Of a DNA stretch of 64,000 nucleotides, positions 29,701 through 37,197 are shown in pieces. The notes beneath the pieces were generated by a model. The model worked only from the letters and a program-made list of their open reading frames with translations, searched no databases and was not told the DNA's origin. A program made the position numbers and the translations under genes. The stretch is taken from assembly GCA_963777325.1 (NCBI GenBank), contig CAVZQE010000020.1, forward strand, positions 62,001 through 126,000, read 5' to 3'. Every line of letters starts with the position of its first letter. Position 1 is the first letter of the stretch. The stretch comes from JAFAXA01 sp963777325. GTDB lineage: Bacteria; Pseudomonadota; Alphaproteobacteria; Acetobacterales; Acetobacteraceae.

Positions 29701-30208
29701 CGAGGGCCGCGAGCGCCTGGGCGCGGTGTTCCAGGACGTGGATCGCTACTTCCAGCAGCTGTTCTCGCGCATGTTCGGCGGCGGCCGGGCGCATCTGGCG
29801 CTGGTCGGCTCCGATGATCCGCTGGAGGCGGGGCTGGAGATCTACGCCCAGCCGCCGGGCAAAAAGCTGGCCACTTTGTCGCTGCTCTCCGGCGGCGAGC
29901 AGGCGCTGACCGCGCTCTCGCTGATCTTCGCCGTGTTCCGCTGCAATCCCGCCCCGGTCTGCGTGCTCGACGAGGTGGACGCGCCGCTCGACGACGCCAA
30001 TGTCGAGCGCTTCTGCAACCTGCTCGACGACATGGTGCAGGAGACCGGCACCCGCTTCCTCGTCGTCACGCACCATCACCTGACGATGGCGCGGATGGAC
30101 CGGCTGTATGGGGTCACGATGCAGGAGCGCGGCATCTCCCGCCTGCTGTCGGTCGACCTGCAGGCGGCGGCCGGGATGATCGAGCAGCCGCGCATGGCGG
30201 CGGAGTAG
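26735..30208 (+). CDS. smc: Chromosome segregation protein SMC
   Basis: This 1,157-residue SMC ATPase condenses and organises chromosomes with ScpA/ScpB. The N-terminal head has RIAGFKSFAEP and Walker A GPNGCGKSN (residues 33-41). Long Ala/Glu/Arg coiled coils flank a central hinge region. The C-terminal head carries the signature LSGGEQALTALSLIFAVF and Walker B VCVLDEVDAPLDDANVERF. Start TTG 26735 is preceded by AAGGA. The hinge is rather short, but the frame is uninterrupted, evidence that the local sequence is reliable. Confidence 0.96.
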   Translation: MPVRFARLRIAGFKSFAEPATVEIRPGLTGIIGPNGCGKSNVVEALRWAMGESSAKSLRGAEMDDVIFAGTSARPSRNIAEVTLMLDETAGAAPPPFHEQAELEVSRRIERGEGSTYRVNGREVRARDVQTLFADLASGAHSSAMVSQGRVGAIVNARPESRRMILEEAAGITGLHARRHEAEVKLRGAEANLGRAEDLRAQLDAQLGALKRQARQASRYRNISGAIRLAEAELFAIQRARVEAARAAAGAALDDARSLVAQAAEAAGTAAAEAAQEAATLPGLREAEAAARTALERHRVAREQIAAEEQRARAALTSAAQRLAQLGRDLAHAEQLSRDAAAAEARLETEDRALAEADSGHAEREAAASSEAGVAAELVRSAEREANAATEAAAEASAQTQAAAQALAQAEQRARRVAEQAGKLEGERARVAAQSVAPDRLATVAAEQEAAEAALTAAREALEAAEQARGRAVSALAQARERQSATESARAKLAAETQALSEILGVQDGERWPPMVDALAVPPGLEAALGAALGEELTSAADPAAARHWRELPAFDPAPALPDGATPLGGLVEGPPALTRALSQIGLVEGDTEGDAGQATLRPGQALVSRAGGVWRWDGYTIRAGTPTAAAVRLQQRNRLSSLRLALAGAESEAATARAARAQAETAERAATEAEQAGRQKRREAEQRLERGRAAHAQLRAQAAASEARLSGLDEQLRRIAGEREEAEAAAARAAEARAALPDVTALRGEVDRTRLALSAARGRETAARTERDALAREHEARARRRQAIETERAAWRNRARDAAARVADLALRRDQATVEHAGLEAAPARIASRRAEANEALTRAEAEHRSRAATLAQASSLSDRAQRADRAAQEALAAAREAAVRAEGNATQADHAWGVVAERILERLGTAPDLPAPPAGDLGPEIEDKARRKLDRLQKERDEMGPVNLRAEIEAGEVEQRIEGIAREREELASAIAKLRGSIGHLNREGRERLGAVFQDVDRYFQQLFSRMFGGGRAHLALVGSDDPLEAGLEIYAQPPGKKLATLSLLSGGEQALTALSLIFAVFRCNPAPVCVLDEVDAPLDDANVERFCNLLDDMVQETGTRFLVVTHHHLTMARMDRLYGVTMQERGISRLLSVDLQAAAGMIEQPRMAAE

Positions 30209-30274
30209 TCCTCAGCGCCCCGCAACTCGCCCTCCGCTCCCTCTCGCGGCGCGAGCATAAGCGGCGATTGCCGC

Positions 30275-30502
30275 TCAATCAGCGCTTAACCTGCGGAACT
30301 CCGCCTCAAGCGCGTACTGCGCCTCGTCCGGTTCTACCCAGCCGGCATCGACGGCCCCATTGCGCCAGCCATGCCAGTACGCGCGCGTTCGTTCGGCGCA
30401 AACGCAGGGCAGTCCCTGCACGCTGTCCATGTAGCCGCACAGCATCTCGGCCTCGTCGAGGGTGCGAAAATCGGCAACCGTCCTGACCGGCTGATAGATC
30501 AA
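30275..30502 (-). CDS. Small conserved hypothetical protein (HGWRNG motif)
   Basis: This protein of about 75 residues contains IYQPVRTVADFRTLDEAEML and YWHGWRNGAVDAGWVEPDEAQ. I do not assign a family; the HGWRNG core loosely recalls phage-like and ribosome-modulation-type small proteins. I favour a TTG start at 30502 because GGAGGGGGG lies just upstream; an upstream GTG at 30529 is possible but lies too close to its AGGAGGT. It is divergent from the N-acyl amino acid synthase operon and could share the intervening control region. Confidence 0.6.
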   Translation of the reverse strand: MIYQPVRTVADFRTLDEAEMLCGYMDSVQGLPCVCAERTRAYWHGWRNGAVDAGWVEPDEAQYALEAEFRRLSAD

Positions 30503-30553
30503 GTCACCCCCCTCCGCCCGACAACACACGACCTCCTGAGCACAAAGCGCCGC

Positions 30554-30599
30554 CGCGGAAGCCGCGTCGTCCCGGGTTTGGTTACTTCAAACCGGGACG
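30554..30599. promoter_or_regulatory. Inverted repeats upstream of the N-acyl amino acid synthase operon
   Basis: A strong inverted repeat, CGTCCCGGGTTTG (30568-30580) and CAAACCGGGACG (30588-30599), pairs over 12 bp with one bulged G and a 7-base loop. It lies about 50 bp before the synthase start. A smaller repeat CGCGG/CCGCG (30554-30566) precedes it. There is no T tract, so an operator or leader-RNA hairpin is more likely than a terminator. Confidence 0.6.
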
Positions 30600-30650
30600 C
30601 TGCCCTAGCGTGAGCAGCGCAACCGCATACCACCCAGGAGACGAACGATC

Positions 30651-31412
30651 ATGTCGCAGACCATTCAAATTACAACCACTCACCCGAACACCGTCCGGGC
30701 CACGGCCGCCCCGAGCGTCGAGCGCGCCGTCCCCAAGCGGTCCGCGCGGAGCCTAACATACGAGGCCCGGCTTGCGATCTCGGAAGAGACGAAGCGGGAT
30801 GCCTACCGGGTGCGCTATCGCAGCTATCTCGCGGCAGGCTACATCGAGCCGAACGACGCCAAGCTGTTCAAGGACCGATACGACGACATGCCGAACGCCA
30901 GCACCGTCGTAATCTACGACTGCGGTGATGCGGTTGCGTCGGTGCGGACCTGCCTGCTCGCGCGCGGAACGGATCTGACCTCCCCCGCGCTCGACACCTT
31001 CCCAGACGAGGTGCGGTCGCTGCTCGACGCCAAGCCTCACAGCTTCTTTGCTGGGCGAGGCATCGAGGTCACCCGGCTGGTGCGAAGCCCCGAGGTGGAG
31101 AACAATCAGGGCCTCGTGTTCCTGCTGTACCGTATGGCGGGTTACGTCGCGCTCTGCGCTCATAGTCAGGTCCATCTCGCCTGCGTCCGTACTAATCACG
31201 CGCCGTTCTACCGCCGCCTGGGATACGAGGCTGCCTCCGAGCCGCGGCCCTATCCGGGCCTGAGTTGCAAGATGCAGCTCATGGCGAGCGATCGCACGCG
31301 ATACGACAGGGTCCGCGCAGCCGTACCCCTGATGGACCCGCTGGCTGGTTTGACCCATAACCTTGACGGATTCTTCATCGGCGAACCGATTATTCTCAGC
31401 CTCGCCCGCTAG
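30651..31412 (+). CDS. N-acyl amino acid synthase, FeeM type
   Basis: This 253-residue GNAT-fold acyltransferase is of the FeeM/N-acyl amino acid synthase kind, distantly related to LuxI acyl-homoserine-lactone synthases. The core shows RDAYRVRYRSYLAAGYI, LFKDRYDDMPNASTVVIYD, VASVRTCLLARG and, in the C half, GRGIEVTRLVRSPEVENNQG with HAPFYRRLGYEAASEPRPYPG. Characterised relatives join a fatty acyl group from acyl-ACP to an amino acid such as tyrosine. The N-terminal 35 residues are basic and low-complexity. ATG 30651 has a good AGGAG. It is the first gene of a three-gene operon with a methyltransferase and a cyclic-di-GMP protein. The acyl and amino-acid substrates cannot be read from sequence. 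Confidence 0.82.
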   Translation: MSQTIQITTTHPNTVRATAAPSVERAVPKRSARSLTYEARLAISEETKRDAYRVRYRSYLAAGYIEPNDAKLFKDRYDDMPNASTVVIYDCGDAVASVRTCLLARGTDLTSPALDTFPDEVRSLLDAKPHSFFAGRGIEVTRLVRSPEVENNQGLVFLLYRMAGYVALCAHSQVHLACVRTNHAPFYRRLGYEAASEPRPYPGLSCKMQLMASDRTRYDRVRAAVPLMDPLAGLTHNLDGFFIGEPIILSLAR

Positions 31413-31436
31413 ACTCAGCCACCCCGGAGTTTCCCC

Positions 31437-31988
31437 ATGTTCATCGCCGTCTCGCTCCTGGCGGGGATCGCAGCTTTCGCTTCGTTCACTTGGGGACTTC
31501 GGGACCACTTCCGGAGGGAGGGACGGATGCCGGCTGGCATGCGGCGGCTTGCCGCAGCCAGCCTCGCCGGCTTCTTGCTCTTTCTGGCTCGCGTGCTCAG
31601 CAACGGGGTCGCGCTAGAGTTTGCGCTCGCTTCGGCAGCGCTCTTCAGCGGAGGCACAGCCGTTTTCTGGTGGGCGGTCGCGACCTCGCGGCACTGCCCC
31701 CCAGCTATTGCCCACGCGGATGAAATCCCGCAGATCGTCTTTGAGACAGGGCCCTATGCCTACGTGCGCCACCCTTTCTACCTCGCTTACAGCCTCGCCT
31801 GGATCGGCGCTGCCCTCGCCGCGGGCTGGCCGCAATGGATCGCAAGCCTCCTGCTGATCGGATGGTACTTCGTCCTCGCCCGGTCGGAGGAAACGCGCTT
31901 CCGGCGGTCGGGCGTCGCGCTCCACTATGCCGCCTACCAGGCCCGTACGGGCATGTTCGCCCCGAAGCTGACCTTCGGGAGACGCTGA
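31437..31988 (+). CDS. Isoprenylcysteine carboxyl methyltransferase-like membrane protein
   Basis: This 183-residue integral membrane protein has about four to five hydrophobic segments. Its C-terminal cytosolic signature is that of the ICMT/PEMT methyltransferase group: GPYAYVRHPFYLAYSLAW, then RSEETRFRRSGVALHYAAY. These enzymes use S-adenosylmethionine to methylate membrane-embedded carboxyl or amine groups. It lies 24 bp after the N-acyl amino acid synthase, with CGGAG before ATG 31437, and 5 bp before the GGDEF-EAL gene. The context suggests methyl-esterification of the carboxyl of an N-acyl amino acid; this is inference. Confidence 0.8.
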   Translation: MFIAVSLLAGIAAFASFTWGLRDHFRREGRMPAGMRRLAAASLAGFLLFLARVLSNGVALEFALASAALFSGGTAVFWWAVATSRHCPPAIAHADEIPQIVFETGPYAYVRHPFYLAYSLAWIGAALAAGWPQWIASLLLIGWYFVLARSEETRFRRSGVALHYAAYQARTGMFAPKLTFGRR

Positions 31989-31993
31989 CCGTC

Positions 31994-34285
31994 ATGGCGC
32001 AACCGCTCCGCATCTTCGCCCTGGGGGCCGAGGCGGTGAAGCGGCTGTTCTTCGTGCGGGCGCCTGCCAGCGAGCAGGACGCCATCGTCATGCGGGATCA
32101 GGCGAAGCTGCTGGCCTTTCTGTGCCTGCTGTTCTCCGGTACGGGTACGCTCAACTGCGTGCTCGTCTCGGCGGAGTTCGGGGCGCTGCGCCGGCCCGCG
32201 ATGCTGGTCAATGCGAGCCTCATCGTGCTGCTCTACGTCGGCATTACCGCGATCGCGCTGCGCTGGCGGCGCGACGGCGACGACCTGCGCTTCCTCCGCA
32301 ACGCGCGGATCCTGTTCACGGGCCTCGGCATGGCCTGGGGATGCATCATCAACCTTTTCGCCTTTTACAGCCGCTCCTCTCAGACCGGCTTGCTGGTCGG
32401 TCTCGCCTCCGGCGTGGTCTCGACGCCCATCATCAGCGTGCCGCCTGCTATCGCTTTCAGCTTTTTTCTACCGGATGCCGCGCTGTCCCTGATCGCGGTC
32501 GGCGCGATGATGCCCGAAGCTCAACCCGTTGCAGCCGTCGCACTCGCCTCCTTCAGCCTGTATGTGGCTATTGCGATCATCTACTCCAACCGAACCTTCG
32601 CCGGCCGTTCCGAAGCCCGTGCTGCACTCCAGCGCGAGGTCGAGACGATCAGCGTGTTCTTGCGTGAATACGAGGAGGAATCGACCGACTGGCTGTGGAC
32701 GACGGACACAGCCGGACGGCTCACGGACGTGAGCGCGCACATGGCGGCGGCCCTCGACCTCGGGGCCGAACGGCTCGCTTCCGTGCGTTTGCAGGAACTG
32801 CTAGCGACCGACGCCGCGGCAAACAGCCGGACAACCCTCGATCTCGCGACTTGCCTGCGGGACGGCCAACCCTTCCGCGACCTGCTGACGACGCGCATCG
32901 TAAGCGGCACGGCGCGTTGGTTCGCGCTCACCGGGCATCCGGTCTTCAACGCGCGCGGCGTGCCGAGTGGCTTTCGCGGTATCGGCCGCGACATCACCGC
33001 CAGCCGTGAGGCGAACGAAAGAATCGCCTTCCTTGCGCGGCATGACAGCCTCACGGGGCTGCCAAACCGGCAGGCGTTCCTCGAGACCATAGACCATCTC
33101 TGCGCTCAGGGTCTCGCCTTTGTTCTCGCCCTCGTCGATCTGGACAACTTCAAGGCCGTCAACGACACATACGGCCACGAGACCGGGGACGGCCTGTTGC
33201 GGTGCGTGGCCGGGCGTTTGCGGCAGACGATCCGGCCCGGCGATATCGCGGCCCGTCTCGGCGGCGACGAGTTCGCCGTTCTTATTCCCGGCGTTGACGG
33301 CTCTGAAGGACTTGCCGTTGCGCGCCGGATAGCGGCTCGGCTCTGCGACCCCACACGCATCGGCGATATCACCCTGACGCCAGGTGCGAGCCTCGGCGTC
33401 AGCGCCGCTCCCGCCCACGGCACCGAGGCGCAACGGATGATGATGCTGGCCGACCTCGCCCTCTACAAGGCGAAGGAGCAAGGCAAGGGGGCGGCGCGGC
33501 TATTCGTGCCCTCCATGGAGGAGGAGTACCGGAGCCGGATGACCGAGGAAGCCGAGCTTCGCGTCGCGCTGGACAATCGCCAGATCGCCGTCGAGTACCA
33601 GCCCGTGGTCGACATCAACACCGGGCAAGTCGTCTCGGCCGAGGCGTTGGTCCGCTGGGATCATCCGACGCGCGGACCCATCAGCCCGGACAAGTTCATT
33701 CCGATCGCCGAACGCAGCGACCTGATGGAACACCTTGGGGAACTCGTGTTGCGCCTGGCCTGCAACGACGCCGCCGCGTGGCCGGCCGGCATCCAGGTCA
33801 ACATCAACCTCTCCCCCCGGCAATTGCGGTCGGGTCGATTTCTGCAGATCCTCGGCGAAGCTCTGGAGGGAAGCGGCCTTCCTCCGCAGCGCCTCGCGAT
33901 CGAAGTCACGGAAACCCTGTTCCTCGATGGCACGGAGCAGACCCTGCGCCAGCTGCGCGCGCTGCGTGAAACCGGGGTCAGCCTGATCCTGGACGATTTC
34001 GGCACCGGCTACTCCTCGCTGAGCTATCTGACCGAAATCGACGTGGATGGCATCAAGATCGACGCTGGCTTCACGCGCAAGCTGCCGTCGCGAAAAGTGG
34101 CGGCCATCTACCGGATGATCGCGAGGCTGACGGCCGACCTCAACATCTACGTGGTAGCGGAAGGGGTCGAGACGCCTGAGCAACTTGCCTGGCTGCGCCA
34201 GAACGGCATCCCGTTCGCCCAAGGGTTCCTGCTCGGCCTCCCGCGTCGCTCGCCGCCTTCGACCAAATCCGAGTATCTGGCCTGA
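31994..34285 (+). CDS. Membrane sensor with PAS, GGDEF and EAL domains
   Basis: This 763-residue c-di-GMP enzyme has about six N-terminal membrane helices (residues 35-200) forming an undefined sensor and a PAS-like region (about 230-360). The GGDEF domain has intact LGGDEF (423-427) and an RxxD inhibitory site five residues before it (RPGD). The EAL domain has intact EAL (550-552), NINLSPRQL, DDFGTGYSSL and EGVETPEQ. Both cyclase and phosphodiesterase sites look active. It starts five bases after the methyltransferase stop, so it is part of the same transcript. The membrane part is a candidate receptor for the product of the upstream genes, or the protein may simply be coexpressed. Confidence 0.9.
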   Translation: MAQPLRIFALGAEAVKRLFFVRAPASEQDAIVMRDQAKLLAFLCLLFSGTGTLNCVLVSAEFGALRRPAMLVNASLIVLLYVGITAIALRWRRDGDDLRFLRNARILFTGLGMAWGCIINLFAFYSRSSQTGLLVGLASGVVSTPIISVPPAIAFSFFLPDAALSLIAVGAMMPEAQPVAAVALASFSLYVAIAIIYSNRTFAGRSEARAALQREVETISVFLREYEEESTDWLWTTDTAGRLTDVSAHMAAALDLGAERLASVRLQELLATDAAANSRTTLDLATCLRDGQPFRDLLTTRIVSGTARWFALTGHPVFNARGVPSGFRGIGRDITASREANERIAFLARHDSLTGLPNRQAFLETIDHLCAQGLAFVLALVDLDNFKAVNDTYGHETGDGLLRCVAGRLRQTIRPGDIAARLGGDEFAVLIPGVDGSEGLAVARRIAARLCDPTRIGDITLTPGASLGVSAAPAHGTEAQRMMMLADLALYKAKEQGKGAARLFVPSMEEEYRSRMTEEAELRVALDNRQIAVEYQPVVDINTGQVVSAEALVRWDHPTRGPISPDKFIPIAERSDLMEHLGELVLRLACNDAAAWPAGIQVNINLSPRQLRSGRFLQILGEALEGSGLPPQRLAIEVTETLFLDGTEQTLRQLRALRETGVSLILDDFGTGYSSLSYLTEIDVDGIKIDAGFTRKLPSRKVAAIYRMIARLTADLNIYVVAEGVETPEQLAWLRQNGIPFAQGFLLGLPRRSPPSTKSEYLA

Positions 34286-34356
34286 TGAGGTCGTCGCGCC
34301 ACTGCCGACGCCCGGCAGATTGACGGTGCTGGCCTTCTCTGCGACCAACCCTCCTC

Positions 34357-35304
34357 GTGCGATACACCCAGAAGCATCTGCTCGCGATCGAGGGGCTGCA
34401 TCCTCCCGAGATCGCCTTACTGCTCGATCTCGCTGAGAACTACGTACTGCTGAACCGGTCGGGCAAGACGCAGCGGGATCTGCTGCGCGGGCGCACGCTC
34501 ATCAATCTGTTCTTCGAGGACAGTACCCGCACCCGGACGAGCTTCGAGCTCGCGGGAAAAAGACTGGGCGCGGACGTGATCAACATGTCCGTCTCCACCT
34601 CGTCCGTGAACAAGGGCGAGACCCTGCTCGACACGGCGGCGACGCTGAACGCCATGCATTGCGACCTGCTGGTCACGCGCCATGGCGAATCCGGCGCGCC
34701 GAACCTGCTCGCGCAGAAGGTGGACGCCGCCGTCATCAACGCGGGCGACGGCACGCACGAGCACCCGACCCAGGCGCTGCTCGACGCGCTCACGATCCGG
34801 AGACGCCGCGGCCGGCTGGAGGCGCTGACCGTCGCGATCTGCGGCGACGTGCTGCATTCCAGGGTGGCGCGATCCAACATCCACCTGCTGACCACGATGG
34901 GCAGCCGCGTCCGCGTCGTCGGGCCGCCGACCTTGATGCCGAGCGCGGTCGGCGATCTCGGGGTCGAGGTGTTCCACGACATGAAGGCCGGCCTCGCCGG
35001 CGCCGACGTGGTGATGATGCTGCGCCTGCAGCGCGAGCGCATGGGGAGCGGCCTCGTGCCGAGCGCGCGCGAGTATTTCCGCTTCTTCGGCCTCGATGCC
35101 GAGAAGCTCCGCCACGCCCGGCCGGATGCGATCGTCATGCATCCCGGACCGATGAACCGGGGTGTCGAGATCGACAGCGAGGTGGCGGACGACCCGGACC
35201 GCAGCGTCATCCGCGAGCAGGTCGAGATGGGGGTCGCGGTGCGGATGGCCGTGCTCGACACGCTGGCCGAAGCGGCGGCCAGGGGAGCCGGACGGCATGG
35301 CTGA
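34357..35304 (+). CDS. pyrB: Aspartate carbamoyltransferase catalytic subunit
   Basis: This 315-residue transcarbamylase catalyses the second step of pyrimidine synthesis. The carbamoyl-phosphate loop FFEDSTRTRTSFE, the NKGETLLDTA mobile segment, GDGTHEHPTQALLDALTI and HPGPMNRGVEI are all present. It starts at GTG 34357. The next gene, a dihydroorotase-like partner, begins 8 bp before its stop, so the pair is coupled as in class A ATCase complexes that lack PyrI. Confidence 0.95.
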   Translation: MRYTQKHLLAIEGLHPPEIALLLDLAENYVLLNRSGKTQRDLLRGRTLINLFFEDSTRTRTSFELAGKRLGADVINMSVSTSSVNKGETLLDTAATLNAMHCDLLVTRHGESGAPNLLAQKVDAAVINAGDGTHEHPTQALLDALTIRRRRGRLEALTVAICGDVLHSRVARSNIHLLTTMGSRVRVVGPPTLMPSAVGDLGVEVFHDMKAGLAGADVVMMLRLQRERMGSGLVPSAREYFRFFGLDAEKLRHARPDAIVMHPGPMNRGVEIDSEVADDPDRSVIREQVEMGVAVRMAVLDTLAEAAARGAGRHG

Positions 35305-36574
35305 CGCCCTGTTCTCCTCCGTGCGTCTGCTCGACCCGGCGAGCGGCCTCGACCAGCGGGGCGACCTGTTGGTGCGGGACGGCATCATAGCCGATCTCGG
35401 ACCGGGAATCGGGCGGCCGGACGGGGCGGAGGTGATCGAGGCGGAGGGCCTGGTTCTCTGCCCCGGCCTCGTCGATATCCGGGCCGATCTCGGCGAGCCG
35501 GGGCACGAGTATCGGGAGACGATCGCCTCGGCCGCCGAGGCGGCGGCGGCGGGCGGCATTACGACGCTGGTCGCCCTGCCCGACAGCCGGCCGGCGATCG
35601 ACGACCCGGCGCTGGTCCGTCTGCTGCGAGCGCGCGGCGAAGAGACGGGCAGCCTCGCGATCCTTCCCTACGCCGCGCTGACCCGAGGCTGCCGGGGCGA
35701 GGAGATGGCCGAACTCGGCCTGCTCGCCGAAGCGGGCGCGGTCGCCTTCACCGACGGCGCGCGCGCGGTCGCGTCGGCTAGATTGATGCGGCTCGCGCTC
35801 TCCTACGCGCGCGGCTTTGCGAAACGAATCGTGGTCCATGCCGAGGAGCCGACGCTCGCGGCCGGCGGCGCGGCGACCGAGGGCGGCCTCGCGACCCGGC
35901 TCGGGCTTCCGGGCATTCCGGCCACCGCCGAGGCGATCATCGTCGCGCGCGACATCCGCCTCGCGCAGCTGACCGGAGGTGCCGTGCATTTCGCCCACAT
36001 CTCGACGGCCGAGGCGCTCGGTCTCGTGCGTCGGGCCAAGGCCGAGGGACTCTCCGTGACCTGCGACACGGCGCCGCCCTATTTCGACCTGAACGAGACG
36101 GCGATCGGCGATTTTCGCACCTACGCCAAGCTATCGCCGCCGCTGAGAAGGGAGGAGGACCGGGTGGCGGTGGCCGCGGCGCTCGCCGACGGCACGATCG
36201 ACGCCATCGCCTCCGACCATCAGCCGCGCGACGTGGATGATAAGCGCCTTCCCTTCGCCCAGGCCGCGCCGGGCGGCGCCGGGCTCGCGACCCTGCTCGC
36301 GGTCACGCTCGCCCAGGTCCATGCCGGAACGATCGGCCTTCCTCAGGCGATCGGCCTGCTCACCGCCCGCCCCGCCCGCCTGCTCGGCATCGACGCCGGA
36401 CGGCTCGCGAAGGGACAAGCGGCCGATCTCTGCCTGTTCCATCCCGAGCGCGCCTGGCAGGTGGAATCGGGCGAACTGCCGGGCAAGGCGCAGAACACGC
36501 CCTTCGACGGCCGCGCGCTGGAAGGCCGCGTGCTCGGCACCTGGAAGGCCGGGCGACGGGTGTTCGGGCCGTGA
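35297..36574 (+). CDS. pyrC: Dihydroorotase-like protein lacking the HxH metal site (PyrX-type)
   Basis: This 425-residue amidohydrolase is of the type I dihydroorotase group. It keeps VHAEEPTLA, HFAHISTAEAL and the ASDHQPRD segment. The hallmark N-terminal metal motif DxHxHxREPG is instead DIRADLGEPG, so both histidines of the HxH are absent. In several bacteria such pseudo-dihydroorotases (PyrC', PyrX) hold aspartate carbamoyltransferase together rather than catalysing. The 8-bp overlap with pyrB supports that role. An active dihydroorotase would then be elsewhere. It begins at ATG 35297 and overlaps plsY at GTGA. Confidence 0.85.
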   Translation: MADALFSSVRLLDPASGLDQRGDLLVRDGIIADLGPGIGRPDGAEVIEAEGLVLCPGLVDIRADLGEPGHEYRETIASAAEAAAAGGITTLVALPDSRPAIDDPALVRLLRARGEETGSLAILPYAALTRGCRGEEMAELGLLAEAGAVAFTDGARAVASARLMRLALSYARGFAKRIVVHAEEPTLAAGGAATEGGLATRLGLPGIPATAEAIIVARDIRLAQLTGGAVHFAHISTAEALGLVRRAKAEGLSVTCDTAPPYFDLNETAIGDFRTYAKLSPPLRREEDRVAVAAALADGTIDAIASDHQPRDVDDKRLPFAQAAPGGAGLATLLAVTLAQVHAGTIGLPQAIGLLTARPARLLGIDAGRLAKGQAADLCLFHPERAWQVESGELPGKAQNTPFDGRALEGRVLGTWKAGRRVFGP

Positions 36575-37173
36575 CGCAATCGGTGCTGGCGTGGCTCGTG
36601 TTCGGCTATCTGTGCGGCTCGGTGCCGTTCGGGCTGCTGCTGACGCGGGCGGCGGGGCTTGGCGACATCCGCGCCGTCGGCTCGGGCAACATCGGCGCGA
36701 CCAATGTGCTCAGGACCGGCAACAAGAAGGTCGCGGCGGCGACGCTGCTGCTGGACGGCGCCAAGGGCGCGGTCGCGCTGTTGCTGGCGGGCTGGATCGC
36801 GGGACCGGCCGCCTCGCCCTGGGCGGCGCTGGCTGCGGGCCTGGGCGGGGTGCTTGGGCATCTGTTCCCGGTCTGGCTCGGCTTTCGCGGCGGCAAGGGA
36901 GTGGCGACCGGGCTTGGCGTGCTGCTGGCCGCGGCTTGGCCGGTCGGGCTGATCGCCTGCGCCGCCTGGCTCGCGGGCGCCCGGCTCGCGCGCATCTCCT
37001 CGGTCGGCGCCTTGGCGGCGTTCGCCGTCGCGCCCCTTGCGGCGCTCGCGCTCGGCGACCGGCCGATGGCGGCGCTCGCGGCGATCGTCGCGGCGCTGAT
37101 ATTCGTGCGGCACGCGGGCAACATCCGCCGGCTGCTGGCCGGGACGGAGCCGAGGATCGGTAAGGGCGCATAA
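36571..37173 (+). CDS. plsY: Glycerol-3-phosphate acyltransferase
   Basis: This 200-residue polytopic membrane acyltransferase transfers acyl groups from acyl-phosphate to glycerol 3-phosphate, starting phospholipid synthesis. The family motifs are present in order: SGNIGATNVLR, then GHLFPVWLGFRGGKGVATGLG, then a C-terminal RHAGNIRRLLAGTEPRI. It starts at GTG 36571, overlapping the preceding stop by four bases, so it is part of the pyrB-pyrC operon. Confidence 0.94.
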   Translation: MTQSVLAWLVFGYLCGSVPFGLLLTRAAGLGDIRAVGSGNIGATNVLRTGNKKVAAATLLLDGAKGAVALLLAGWIAGPAASPWAALAAGLGGVLGHLFPVWLGFRGGKGVATGLGVLLAAAWPVGLIACAAWLAGARLARISSVGALAAFAVAPLAALALGDRPMAALAAIVAALIFVRHAGNIRRLLAGTEPRIGKGA

Positions 37174-37197
37174 ACCCCGGCCGGAGATCCTCGGCTG

